From: Pseudomonadota bacterium
GTDB lineage: Bacteria > Pseudomonadota > Alphaproteobacteria > Caulobacterales > Aquidulcibacteraceae
DNA: 64,000 bases
NCBI GenBank assembly: GCA_020161405.1
Contig: JAIUOD010000003.1
Location: 405,392-469,391 of the forward strand
Reading direction: 5' to 3'
This document shows, piece after piece, positions 44,989 through 54,437 of the stretch. The position numbers and the translations under genes were made by a program. A model generated the notes under the pieces. The model did no database searches and was not told where the DNA came from. It saw only the letters and a list, made by a program, of their open reading frames with translations. The first letter of the stretch is position 1. Each line of letters starts with the position of its first letter.

Positions 44989-47007
44989 TTAGCCGCGTAT
45001 TTGTTCAAAATCGGCGACCTGTCGCATCTGTTGACGCAAATTTTGTAAAAGCGCAAGCCTATTTAGACGAATGTTTTGGTCATTATCGTTCACCAAAACA
45101 TTATCAAGAAAATCATAAATTGGCGCCCGACATTGCGCAAGCGTTTTCATTGCGCATGCGAAGTCTTCTTTTTGAAGTTTTTCGGTCAAAATAGCGTCAT
45201 TTTGTTGCAGTGCAGAAAAAAGCGCTTTTTCTGCATTTTCTTTTAAATGTTGCGGGTTCACAACAAGAATTTGCCCCAAATCACCCTTCTTTTCCTCTGC
45301 CTTTAGAATATTCGTTGCACGCTTAAATCCTGCAAGAAGATTCTCACCATCAGAAGTTTTAAGGAATTCAAAAAGTGCTTTGATACGGTTTACAATACGA
45401 ACAAGGTCATCATCCTGATTTGCAAAAACGGCGTCGATAACGTCGTGGGCATATCCTTCGTCGCGGAGATAAACTTTTAGACGGTCAAGGAAGAATGATT
45501 GAAGTTCACCATTTACTCGTATTCCTAATGGAAGGCGCAAATTATTATCCAAAATAATCCGAATAATCCCCAATGCCGCGCGTCTTAATGCATAAGGATC
45601 ACCTGAGCCTGTTGGTTTTTCGCCTATGGCAAAGAATGAAACTAATGTGTCAAATTTATCCGCCAATGCTGCAGCAATGGAAACTGGGTTTGTTGGAACA
45701 TAATCAGATGGGCCAACTGGCTTGTAATGTTCCATGATTGCATTTGCGACATCTTGGGTTTCGCCGTCATTATTTGCATAATAACGCCCCATTACACCCT
45801 GTAATTCAGGGAATTCGCCAACCATTTCAGTTACTAAATCGGCCTTTGCCAAAAGTGCGGCGCGTTTTGCAAGCTCAACATCCGCACCAACAATTGGTGC
45901 AAGTTCGCCCGCAAGTTCGACAATACGTTTTACTTTATCACCCAATGAACCGATTTTTTGATGGAATACAATTTTATCAAGTTTTTCCACACGACTCTCA
46001 AGTGTGGTTTTCCTATCCAAATCCCAGAAATAACGGGCATCATTTAGGCGCGCGGCAAGTACGCGGGCATTGCCGTGTGCAATAGCTTTGCCGCCATCAA
46101 TTGCCGCAACATTTGAAACCACAATGAAATTTGGTGCAAGTTTGCCAGTGGTTTTGGAATTAAGAACAAAATATTTTTGATTAATACGCAAAGTCAAACG
46201 AATAACTTCGGGCGGTAAATCAAGGAAGCTTTCATCCATTTGCCCCAAAATCACCACAGGCTTGTCAACAAGGCCGCAAACTTCTTCAAGAAGGCCAATA
46301 TCTTCAATTAATTCAAGATTATTGGCGGCGCAAATATCGCCAATTTGGCGCATGATTTCGGCTTTGCGGTCTTCCCTATCAATCATCACATTGGCATTTG
46401 CCACTTTGTTTTGATAATCAGCATAATTTGAAACTTCAAAAACGCCATTACCATGAAATCTATGGCCTTCGGTTTTATTGCCTGATTTTACGCCTTCAAT
46501 TTCAAAATCAACCAATGCACCATCAAAAAGCGCAATAATCGAATGAATTGGGCGCACCCAACGCAAATTACCAACGCCCCAACGCATTGATTTAGGCCAA
46601 GGGAAAGATTGAATGATTTGCGGCAATGCATTTGCCAAAATTTCAGTGGTTTTTGAACCAGGCTTTACAATATCCACCACATAAAAATCACCCTTTTTCG
46701 GGTCATTCTCAATGCGCGCTTCATCAATCGAACTAATACCAGAAGCGCGAATAAAACCGTCAATTGCAGGCTGCGGTGAACCAAGTTTTGGCCCTTTTTT
46801 CTCTTCACGAACTTCAGGGGTTTGGTTTGGAAGGTTTTCAATGCAAAGGCCAATACGGCGCGGCGCTACCCAAGATTTTGGGTTTTCAACCACAATGCCA
46901 TTTTTTGCCAAGGCATCACTAACCATTTTTGCCAAATCTTCCATCGCACGTTTTTGCATACGTGCAGGAATTTCTTCGGAAAATATTTCTAATAGGAATT
47001 CGGCCAT
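44989..47007 (-). CDS. glyS: Glycyl-tRNA synthetase beta subunit
   Basis: Beta chain of the alpha2beta2 bacterial glycyl-tRNA synthetase, 672 residues, which binds tRNA. The N-terminus (LLEIFSEEIPARM) is the family signature; LIWKSMRWG-like and RWVRPIHSIIALFDG segments and the HD-like and anticodon-binding C-terminal region (from about 540) are present. The ATG shares one base with the glyQ stop (TAATG), so the two subunits are translationally coupled. Confidence 0.95.
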   Translation of the reverse strand: MAEFLLEIFSEEIPARMQKRAMEDLAKMVSDALAKNGIVVENPKSWVAPRRIGLCIENLPNQTPEVREEKKGPKLGSPQPAIDGFIRASGISSIDEARIENDPKKGDFYVVDIVKPGSKTTEILANALPQIIQSFPWPKSMRWGVGNLRWVRPIHSIIALFDGALVDFEIEGVKSGNKTEGHRFHGNGVFEVSNYADYQNKVANANVMIDREDRKAEIMRQIGDICAANNLELIEDIGLLEEVCGLVDKPVVILGQMDESFLDLPPEVIRLTLRINQKYFVLNSKTTGKLAPNFIVVSNVAAIDGGKAIAHGNARVLAARLNDARYFWDLDRKTTLESRVEKLDKIVFHQKIGSLGDKVKRIVELAGELAPIVGADVELAKRAALLAKADLVTEMVGEFPELQGVMGRYYANNDGETQDVANAIMEHYKPVGPSDYVPTNPVSIAAALADKFDTLVSFFAIGEKPTGSGDPYALRRAALGIIRIILDNNLRLPLGIRVNGELQSFFLDRLKVYLRDEGYAHDVIDAVFANQDDDLVRIVNRIKALFEFLKTSDGENLLAGFKRATNILKAEEKKGDLGQILVVNPQHLKENAEKALFSALQQNDAILTEKLQKEDFACAMKTLAQCRAPIYDFLDNVLVNDNDQNIRLNRLALLQNLRQQMRQVADFEQIRG

Positions 47008-47945
47008 TATTTTAAAGCCTCTTGTTTTTGTTCTTCTAATTTATCAATCCATGCCGCAGCAGAACCCTTTGCAAGGTCGCGCACACGGGCAATGAAACTT
47101 TGGCGCTCTGTTGGTGAAACAACGCCGCGCGCATCCATAAGATTGAATAAATGCGATGCTTTCAAAGCCCAATCAAAGGCAGGAAGCGGCAATTTAGCAT
47201 CAAGCAAAATATTGCATTGGGTTTCGGCATCTTTGAACCAGCGTTCAAGAATCTCAACATTGGAATATTCAAAATTGAATGTTGATTGTTCAACTTCATT
47301 TTCATGAAAAACATCGCCATAAGTTACGCCCTGACCATTGAAATCAATGTCATAAACATTTTCAACGCCTTGAACATACATTGTCAAACGCTCAAGACCA
47401 TAGGTTAATTCGCCAGAAACAGGCTTGCAATCAAAGCCGCCCACTTGTTGGAAATAGGTGAATTGCGATACTTCCATACCATCACACCAAACTTCCCAAC
47501 CAAGACCCCATGCGCCAACAGTTGGGTTTTCCCAATCATCTTCTACAAAGCGAATATCATGTAATTTTGGATCAATTCCAATTTCATAAAGACTATTAAG
47601 ATAAAGCTCTTGTAGATTGATTGGATTAGGTTTTAAGATAACCTGATATTGATAATAATGCCCCAAACGATTTGGATTTTCGCCATAGCGCCCATCTTTT
47701 GGGCGGCGGCTTGGCTGCACATAAGCTGCTTTCCAAGGCCTCTCACCCAATGCGCGCAACGTTGTTGCGGGGTGCAATGTCCCTGCGCCGACCTCTGTGT
47801 CATAGGGTTGTAAAATAACACATCCTTGACGCGCCCAATAATCGGACAATGTAAGGATTATATCCTGAAAAGATGGCTTGCGCCCTGCTGCAATTGCACG
47901 CAAACAGGCGGTTTGGCTTATATTCTCGTTTGATTGTTTTTCCAT
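47007..47945 (-). CDS. glyQ: Glycyl-tRNA synthetase alpha subunit
   Basis: Catalytic class-II chain of the glycyl-tRNA synthetase, 312 residues. [20 protein letters not shown], the motif-2 region [20 protein letters not shown], and the glycine-pocket segment [20 protein letters not shown] are all family landmarks. A short N-terminal extension of about 24 residues ([13 protein letters not shown]...) precedes the core. It starts the glyQS pair and is divergent from the PopA-like gene. Confidence 0.96.
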   Translation of the reverse strand: MEKQSNENISQTACLRAIAAGRKPSFQDIILTLSDYWARQGCVILQPYDTEVGAGTLHPATTLRALGERPWKAAYVQPSRRPKDGRYGENPNRLGHYYQYQVILKPNPINLQELYLNSLYEIGIDPKLHDIRFVEDDWENPTVGAWGLGWEVWCDGMEVSQFTYFQQVGGFDCKPVSGELTYGLERLTMYVQGVENVYDIDFNGQGVTYGDVFHENEVEQSTFNFEYSNVEILERWFKDAETQCNILLDAKLPLPAFDWALKASHLFNLMDARGVVSPTERQSFIARVRDLAKGSAAAWIDKLEEQKQEALK

Positions 47946-48101
47946 GATGTGCGAACTAAACTAGATTAATTAAATTAAAAACATTTTTTTACCCAAAATT
48001 ACGCATTTTTACAGATATTTTACGGCTTTTATGCTGTAAACACGTGATTTGTTGAAAAGTATAGGTAAATTCATAAAAAAAATTGGGTGGTTTATCAATT
48101 A

Positions 48102-49382
48102 ATGGCAAAGCCTAAAATTCTTGTTCTAGCGGATGAAATTGCAAAACAGGCAATTTTTGATGCTGGTTATGACACTATTGATATTAATCAAAAGGCTGAA
48201 TATTTGGCTATATTGATTGATATGGATGGCAATCGTTCGCAATTTGCCCAAGATATTATTGATAAATTAGGCGACAATGCAAATACAAGGCTTCTTACTT
48301 TTGCCTGGCTACACGATAACCCGACGCCAGAAAACTATAAAAAGATGATTGAAATTGGTTTTGATGGTGTTTTTACCAGTGCTACGCCAACAAAATTCAT
48401 AAGTGCCCGTCTTGATGCTGCCATAAGAATTAAAATCATGGCAAAAGAAGCACAAGTCAGAAGTCAAAGCATTGAAACCTATGAACCCAAACGCTTTGTT
48501 TTCGATAAAATTGAGAAAAAACCTTTTCGGGTTTTATTATATGGCGAACCTTGCCCCTTTAGCCTGAAAATAACATCTATTCTTGATACGGTTGGCATAA
48601 ATACTATTGCTGCTTTATCATCTTTTACCGCATTTGATTTTCTACATCGTGGAAATTTTGATGCAATAATTGTTGTTGCTAAAGATGATAAAAATGGAAT
48701 TGGGGCTTTTTGCAATGGTTTAAGGCGTAATTCACGGCTTTATCACCTTCCATGCGTGGTTTTTGCAAATGAGGATTTTGATAATCTTGAAGAATTAATT
48801 GAGCGCGGTGCAAGTGATGTCAATTATATTGGCCTAGAAGATGAGCTTGCAATCGCGCGCCTTATGTCATTAATTGATGAAAAAAGGCGGCGCGAACAAT
48901 TGGCAATTGCCTTTGCTATGACAAAAACCGCAAAAGTCGCCGATTCTGGAACTGGGCTTTATAATTCAGATTTTTTTGCAACCCATTTTTTAAATTCAAT
49001 CTATCACATGCGAAGATCAAAACAGGATTTGAGCATTGGATTTTTGCGAATAAGCCCAAATTTCAATGATGAAAAGGCAAATAATTTCCAAACCCTAAGG
49101 CGTGTTTTAACCCAAGCAGGTTCAATGATTGCGCGCCTAATCAGGGTTGAAGATAGTGCTTTCAAAACCGATACATTGGATTTTGCAATAATGTTCCCTG
49201 CTGCTGATGCTGCTGCGGCTAATAATGCAATAAATAGAATTTGCGCTGTTATAGAAACATCCGCCTTTAGCATTGGCCCTGACGAAGCGGTTTCAGTAAT
49301 AACCAATAAATATATTCACCAAGTCACCGAGGGTGATGACTTAACTTTGCTATTATCAATTGCACAGGCAAAATTGGCTTAA
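48102..49382 (+). CDS. PleD/PopA-like REC-REC-GGDEF protein with a dead active site and intact I-site
   Basis: A 426-residue soluble protein. Residues 1-125 and 142-260 are two degenerate receiver-like domains; residues 281-426 are a GGDEF-fold domain beginning DSGTGLYNSDFF. Aligned by eye with PleD, the GGEEF catalytic loop is DTLDF (357-361), so cyclase activity is not expected, whereas the inhibitory-site motif RxxD survives as RVED (348-351). This is the layout of Caulobacter PopA, a c-di-GMP receptor that brings CtrA to ClpXP. The ATG at 48102 is preferred to a GTG five codons earlier; both lack a strong ribosome-binding site. It abuts pccA end to end with no gap. Identity as PopA is an inference. 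Confidence 0.7.
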   Translation: MAKPKILVLADEIAKQAIFDAGYDTIDINQKAEYLAILIDMDGNRSQFAQDIIDKLGDNANTRLLTFAWLHDNPTPENYKKMIEIGFDGVFTSATPTKFISARLDAAIRIKIMAKEAQVRSQSIETYEPKRFVFDKIEKKPFRVLLYGEPCPFSLKITSILDTVGINTIAALSSFTAFDFLHRGNFDAIIVVAKDDKNGIGAFCNGLRRNSRLYHLPCVVFANEDFDNLEELIERGASDVNYIGLEDELAIARLMSLIDEKRRREQLAIAFAMTKTAKVADSGTGLYNSDFFATHFLNSIYHMRRSKQDLSIGFLRISPNFNDEKANNFQTLRRVLTQAGSMIARLIRVEDSAFKTDTLDFAIMFPAADAAAANNAINRICAVIETSAFSIGPDEAVSVITNKYIHQVTEGDDLTLLLSIAQAKLA

Positions 49383-51413
49383 TTACTCAAGCTCAATCAT
49401 GATTTCATCGGCGGCGATTGCGGCACCAGCAGAAGTCTTAATTGACTTAACCACGCCATCACGCTCCGCACGGATGATGTTTTGCATTTTCATTGCTTCA
49501 ACAATTGCAACTGCTTGCCCTGATTTTACGGCCTCGCCTTCGCTTACTTCAATTGTAACAACCAAGCCTGGCATAGGTGAAATAATCAAACCAGAAGTAT
49601 CAGGCGCGATTTTTTCAGGAAGTTTTGCATGTAATTCTGCCATTCTTGGGGTGGTTACAATTACGGTTTCGGTGATGCCGCGATAATGGAAACGGAAACC
49701 TTCGGTTAAATCTTCAAATTTAACAGTGAAACCAAAATTATCGAATAATCCATCGCTTGAAACACTTCCAATAATAAGTTTTTCACCCGCTTGGAAGTTT
49801 GATTGAATTTCAACTTTTTTGCCGCTTTCAAAGGTAATAAGTGCACCATTTTCCTTTGGCTCAATATGAAGTGGATGATATTCATCATTAATTGAAACCA
49901 CCCAATCAAGGCGTGGCGGATTTATTGCACTTGCCAAAGAGTTACGCGCCACATCGGTTGACATTTCTTGCGCACGTTTTTTTGTGTGAACCAAAGCGGC
50001 AACAGATGCCAAAAGATATGTTGCATCTTCATTAAGTGGTGCACCTTTAAAGCCTTCTTTGAATTCAGTACCAATATAGGCCGTTGTAATATTGCCAGAA
50101 CGGAATAAATCTTGCCCCATAATGGTTGAAACAAATGGTGTATTTGACGCGATACCATTGATAATGAATTCATCTAAAGCAGCACGCGAAGTATCAATTG
50201 CCGATATACGATCTTTATTCCAACAAATAAGTTTCGCAATCATCGGGTCATAGTGCATAGAGATTTCATCCCCCTCACGCACACCAGAATCAACACGGAT
50301 TTTGCCGCCCATAAAGTCACGCTCTTGCGGTTGCTGATAACGTTTTAGGCGACCGATAGAAGGCAAGAAGCCACGGTATGGATCTTCAGCATAAACGCGG
50401 CTTTCCATTGCCCAGCCGTTGATTTTCAAATCTTCTTGCTTGAATGATAAAGCTTCACCATAGGCAACGCGTATCATTTGCTCAACAAGGTCAAGGCCAG
50501 TAATCATTTCGGTAACTGGGTGCTCAACTTGAAGGCGGGTATTCATCTCAAGGAAATAGAATGATTTATCAACACCAGATGCCACAAATTCAACCGTGCC
50601 GGCGGAATCATAATTAACCGCTTTTGCCAAAGCCACAGCCTGTTCACCCATTTTTTTTCGGGTTGCCTCGTCTAATAATGGTGATGGAGCTTCTTCAATG
50701 ACTTTTTGATTGCGGCGTTGGATTGAACATTCACGTTCAAACAAATAAACAACATTATCGTGTTTATCGCCCAAAATTTGGATTTCAATGTGGCGTGGCG
50801 CGGTAATAAACTTTTCAATAAAAATTCTATCATCGCCGAATGCACCAATGGCCTCAGCTTTTACAGCAGGAAAGCCTTCTAAAACCTCTTGGTCATTATA
50901 GGCGATACGAATACCCTTACCGCCACCGCCAGCAGACGCCTTAATCATAACAGGATAGCCAATATCTTTTGATATTTCTAATGCATGTTCAGTATCGCGA
51001 ATTTCGCCAATGAAACCTGGAACACATGAAACACCTGCCGCTTGCGCTGCTTTTTTTGATTCAATTTTATCGCCCATCGCGCCAATAGCATAGGGATTTG
51101 GGCCAATGAAAACGATACCCTCATCCTTAAGGCGTTGTGCAAAACCTTGATTTTCAGACAAGAAACCAAAACCAGGGTGCACAGCTTGTGCGCCAGTTTG
51201 TTTGCATGCGTCTATAATCTTGTCGGCAACTAAATAAGATTGTGAAGCAGGACTTGGGCCAATGTGAACTTTTTCATCGGCCATTTCCACCGCCAATGAA
51301 CCCTCATCGGCATCCGAATATACAACAACAGTTTTGATACCCATTCGACGCGCAGTTTTTATAACACGAACCGCAATTTCCCCACGATTGGCAATCAAAA
51401 TTTTGTTGAACAT
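49383..51413 (-). CDS. pccA: Propionyl-CoA carboxylase biotin-containing (alpha) subunit
   Basis: Carboxylates its biotin with bicarbonate and ATP, then passes the carboxyl group to PccB for propionyl-CoA. The 676-residue protein has a biotin carboxylase domain (FNKILIANRGEIAVRVIKTA at the start; ATP-grasp loop KASAGGGGKGIRIA; EMNTRLQVEHPVTE), a BT connector region (about 470-590) and a C-terminal carrier domain with Lys642 in EAMKMQN. Related acetyl- or methylcrotonyl-CoA carboxylase chains look similar, but the presence of pccB and mce in this window favours propionyl-CoA. It converges on the PopA-like gene with zero intergenic bases. Confidence 0.88.
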   Translation of the reverse strand: MFNKILIANRGEIAVRVIKTARRMGIKTVVVYSDADEGSLAVEMADEKVHIGPSPASQSYLVADKIIDACKQTGAQAVHPGFGFLSENQGFAQRLKDEGIVFIGPNPYAIGAMGDKIESKKAAQAAGVSCVPGFIGEIRDTEHALEISKDIGYPVMIKASAGGGGKGIRIAYNDQEVLEGFPAVKAEAIGAFGDDRIFIEKFITAPRHIEIQILGDKHDNVVYLFERECSIQRRNQKVIEEAPSPLLDEATRKKMGEQAVALAKAVNYDSAGTVEFVASGVDKSFYFLEMNTRLQVEHPVTEMITGLDLVEQMIRVAYGEALSFKQEDLKINGWAMESRVYAEDPYRGFLPSIGRLKRYQQPQERDFMGGKIRVDSGVREGDEISMHYDPMIAKLICWNKDRISAIDTSRAALDEFIINGIASNTPFVSTIMGQDLFRSGNITTAYIGTEFKEGFKGAPLNEDATYLLASVAALVHTKKRAQEMSTDVARNSLASAINPPRLDWVVSINDEYHPLHIEPKENGALITFESGKKVEIQSNFQAGEKLIIGSVSSDGLFDNFGFTVKFEDLTEGFRFHYRGITETVIVTTPRMAELHAKLPEKIAPDTSGLIISPMPGLVVTIEVSEGEAVKSGQAVAIVEAMKMQNIIRAERDGVVKSIKTSAGAAIAADEIMIELE

Positions 51414-51508
51414 ATTTGAATCCTCAAACTTACATATATAACTAGGTTAAATAAATATTCCTTTTGGAATAAGAATAATTTGCATATATATTTTAAAATT
51501 ACAAACGT

Positions 51509-52033
51509 CTATGGCTTTGTTTGTGTTTCGACGCTTTGATTATCATGCTTTGGTCTATACTTTTCTAGCCATTCATGTTCTAGCACACGAAGGCGGCTTA
51601 CAACAGTGATAAAAAACGCAGTTGACCAACCAAGAAGCACCACACCATTCACTGCCTCAATCGCACCAACAAGACGCCATGCAAGCGGCATTACAACATC
51701 ACCATTGCCCAATGACACAAACGTAATTGTTGAAAAATAAAGCGCTTGTTCTAAATCAGGAAATGCACCAAGGCCAAAACGATATAATAATGCATATAAC
51801 CAAATTTCGATTGTATGCATTCCAAATAGTCCAAAAACCACCCAGAGAATTGCCAAATATCGCCGCCATAATGGTCTTACTTCATGTGTTTTTTGATTCC
51901 ATTCGCGGGTTCGCATCCATATTGCTAAAATTGAAAGTCCAATGAAGTGAACTGTGGCAGTAATAAATACCAAAACACTGGCAATTGTAATGCTTAATGA
52001 AAAATGGTGGATGATTTGATGATCTGGATGCAT
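51509..52033 (-). CDS. Two-pore-helix ion channel family protein with an altered K+ filter
   Basis: A 174-residue membrane protein with three or four hydrophobic segments (about 12-38, 58-84, 94-106 pore helix, 124-146). The C-terminal half is the ion-channel pore module: EQALYFSTITFVSLGNGDVV. Bacterial K+ channels of this type carry a GYGD filter; here it is SLGNGD (107-112), with Asn in place of the usual Tyr. The ATG at 52033 is chosen; an in-frame TTG 12 codons upstream is possible. It lies alone between pccA and the GH5 gene. Selectivity is uncertain. Confidence 0.75.
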   Translation of the reverse strand: MHPDHQIIHHFSLSITIASVLVFITATVHFIGLSILAIWMRTREWNQKTHEVRPLWRRYLAILWVVFGLFGMHTIEIWLYALLYRFGLGAFPDLEQALYFSTITFVSLGNGDVVMPLAWRLVGAIEAVNGVVLLGWSTAFFITVVSRLRVLEHEWLEKYRPKHDNQSVETQTKP

Positions 52034-52149
52034 AATGATTTTTTTGTGAAATACGGGATTAATTGTCAAGCTTATATGACTTAAGTTATATTCTATAATT
52101 GTTTCACATTTCTTGCATTATTTTGTTTTAAAAGAAAGTCGGTGCTTAA

Positions 52150-53223
52150 GTGAAACATTTTATACGCAAATTAGGGAATCTTTGCGCATCAAACGCCAAA
52201 AAATGTGCTTCATTTGTATTAGCCTGTGGATTAGTTTCCGGGGCGGCAATTGCCCAAACTTATTGGCAATATGGCCCACAAAATAAGTCATCAGAATCAA
52301 AAGCCTATTTTCCAGTAAATAATTGTATAAATATGGGTAATGGCCTTAATGCACCGCACGAGGGTGATTGGTCATTTACCTTTGAAGAAAGTAATTTTTC
52401 GGCAATTAAATCTGTTGGTTTTGATACGGTTAGAATTCCAATCAGGTGGTCACTTCATATATCTGATAATGCACCTTACACAATTGACCCCACATTCCTT
52501 GCACGCGTTGATACTATTATATCATGGGCATTAAAATATAATTTGAATGTAATAATCGATGTTCATGATTTTGAAGAATTGTATGAAAATCCTGATAAAA
52601 ACGAAGCTAAATTATTGGCAATATGGAATCAGCTTTCATATCATTATGCAAAAGCACCACAAAATCTGATTTTTGAAATCATAAATGAGCCTAAAGATAA
52701 TTTCTCTGGCGCAAGGGTGAATAAAACCCAGTTTAGCGCCCTTTCATTAATCCGACGCCACAATCCAACCCGCACAGTTATTTTAGCGGGTGACGCATGG
52801 GGCGGCATGGGTGGCATGGATAATTTACGCCTTCCACCTAATGACCCTTATGTTATTGCTACGGTTCATTATTATTCACCATTTGAATTTACCCACCAAG
52901 GCGCTGAATGGATGGGCGACCAAGCGCCACCAAAAGGACGAAATTGGCCCAATGAAGGCGAATTACAATCGCTTAATGATGATATAACAAAAATCAACAA
53001 ATGGCGTGACAAACTTGGGGTTCAGGTTTTTGTTGGTGAATATGGAACTGATTTAGCGGTTCCAGAACATCTAAGAACCGACTGGGCATATTATACAACA
53101 AAAGGTTTTAAGGCGGCAAAATTGCCAACCTGCTATTTTAATTTTGCATCTGGCTTTGCAATCTACGACCCAAAAACCAAGCAATGGAAAGAAAATCACT
53201 TAAAGGCAATTGGCCTTAGGTAA
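52150..53223 (+). CDS. Secreted glycoside hydrolase family 5 (cellulase-like) enzyme
   Basis: A 357-residue exported (beta/alpha)8 glycosidase. The N-terminus is a signal peptide (to about residue 36, AIA-QT). GH5 landmarks follow: FDTVRIPIRW (91-100), the acid/base Glu180 in NEP, the His/Tyr pair at HYYSP (240-244) and the nucleophile Glu297 in VGEYG. The start is a GTG at 52150. It may act on beta-1,4-glucan or another beta-glycan; the substrate is not clear. It precedes an acyltransferase gene by 12 bases, suggesting joint action on a polysaccharide. Confidence 0.88.
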   Translation: MKHFIRKLGNLCASNAKKCASFVLACGLVSGAAIAQTYWQYGPQNKSSESKAYFPVNNCINMGNGLNAPHEGDWSFTFEESNFSAIKSVGFDTVRIPIRWSLHISDNAPYTIDPTFLARVDTIISWALKYNLNVIIDVHDFEELYENPDKNEAKLLAIWNQLSYHYAKAPQNLIFEIINEPKDNFSGARVNKTQFSALSLIRRHNPTRTVILAGDAWGGMGGMDNLRLPPNDPYVIATVHYYSPFEFTHQGAEWMGDQAPPKGRNWPNEGELQSLNDDITKINKWRDKLGVQVFVGEYGTDLAVPEHLRTDWAYYTTKGFKAAKLPTCYFNFASGFAIYDPKTKQWKENHLKAIGLR

Positions 53224-53235
53224 ATTTGGTGCAAA

Positions 53236-54396
53236 ATGGATAATCAACATTTCAGAAGCATTGATACATTACGCGGTATAGCTGCACTTGCGATTTGTTT
53301 GTATCATGCACACGCGATTTTTGGCCTCAATGTACTTGTGCCGCATGCATATTTGGCGGTTGATTTGTTTTTTATTCTAAGTGGCTTCATACTTGTACAA
53401 CGTTATGCACCCGAAATTGAATCAGAATCCTCAAAAATAAGCTTTAGTGATTTTGCAATTGTAAGACTTGCAAGGCTTTACCCACTTTATTTGCTTGTTA
53501 GCATTATTGGCGCACTTTATTTTGCGGCGTGGCTTTTTATAAACGGGCAATTATTTTTAAATTTTAAAAATTATGTATTGGCAATAATAAACTCAATTAT
53601 TGCAATACCATATTTTTCAAAACCTTTTGATGAAGTTGGTGCTGTTTTCCCATTTGCAACACAAGCATGGTCAATTTTTTGGGAAATAATTGTATCTTTG
53701 GCTTTTTATTTTCATATAAAATATAAAAATAATTATGCATTTTTAATTTCAATTATCGGCTTTTGCATTCTTGTTTTTCAAACCTTTTCCAACAATACGA
53801 TTGATGGCGGTTGGCAGGCACACAATTTCTTAATTGGTGGACTGCGTGCGTTCACAGGCTTTTTCATGGGGGTTTTTACCGCTGAAATTTATGTGCAAAT
53901 CAAAAACAAAAATCAAAAATCAAAAATAAATATTTTTGAATTTTTCGCCTTTGTATTTTTGACGCTAACATTAATTTATTGCATTTTTAGCAAACAGTCA
54001 CATTTCACAACAGAAACCTGTCTTATATTTGTTGGCTTTCCTACAATTGTAATTGGCGCAGCAAATAGCCAAGCAGCAATATTAAACAATAAAATTGGTG
54101 ATTTTTTAGGGAAAATTTCTTTTTCAATTTATTTATTGCATGGGATTATGGCGGCAGTTTTCATAACCATTTTGAATAAAACAAGCATTATAAAACCTGG
54201 ATTTGTAACTGGCATAACATGGCTTGGCATTGTTATTATATGTAGCTTTTTAAGTTACAAAATATACGAAGCGCCATCACGCAAATTCTTTAAATCATTG
54301 TTCAAAAGCAAAACAAGCCCAGCTAAAATATCAAAACCAATTGATCGCTGGTTTGATTTAGTGAATAATAAAAACTTGCAAAAGCCACTTGCTTAA
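53236..54396 (+). CDS. Acyltransferase family 3 membrane protein (OafA/NodX-type)
   Basis: A 386-residue inner-membrane O-acyltransferase with about ten helices. The N-terminal motif FRSIDTLRGIAALAICLYHA contains the conserved Arg and His, and VDLFFILSGFILVQRY follows. The C-terminal part after the last helix is basic and cytoplasmic. Members acetylate or otherwise acylate sugars of exported glycans. It lies 12 bases after the GH5 gene and in the same direction, so the two are probably co-transcribed. Confidence 0.88.
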   Translation: MDNQHFRSIDTLRGIAALAICLYHAHAIFGLNVLVPHAYLAVDLFFILSGFILVQRYAPEIESESSKISFSDFAIVRLARLYPLYLLVSIIGALYFAAWLFINGQLFLNFKNYVLAIINSIIAIPYFSKPFDEVGAVFPFATQAWSIFWEIIVSLAFYFHIKYKNNYAFLISIIGFCILVFQTFSNNTIDGGWQAHNFLIGGLRAFTGFFMGVFTAEIYVQIKNKNQKSKINIFEFFAFVFLTLTLIYCIFSKQSHFTTETCLIFVGFPTIVIGAANSQAAILNNKIGDFLGKISFSIYLLHGIMAAVFITILNKTSIIKPGFVTGITWLGIVIICSFLSYKIYEAPSRKFFKSLFKSKTSPAKISKPIDRWFDLVNNKNLQKPLA

Positions 54397-54437
54397 GTTC
54401 AAAAAACAATCATATTTCAATAAAACGGGGGTGAAAT

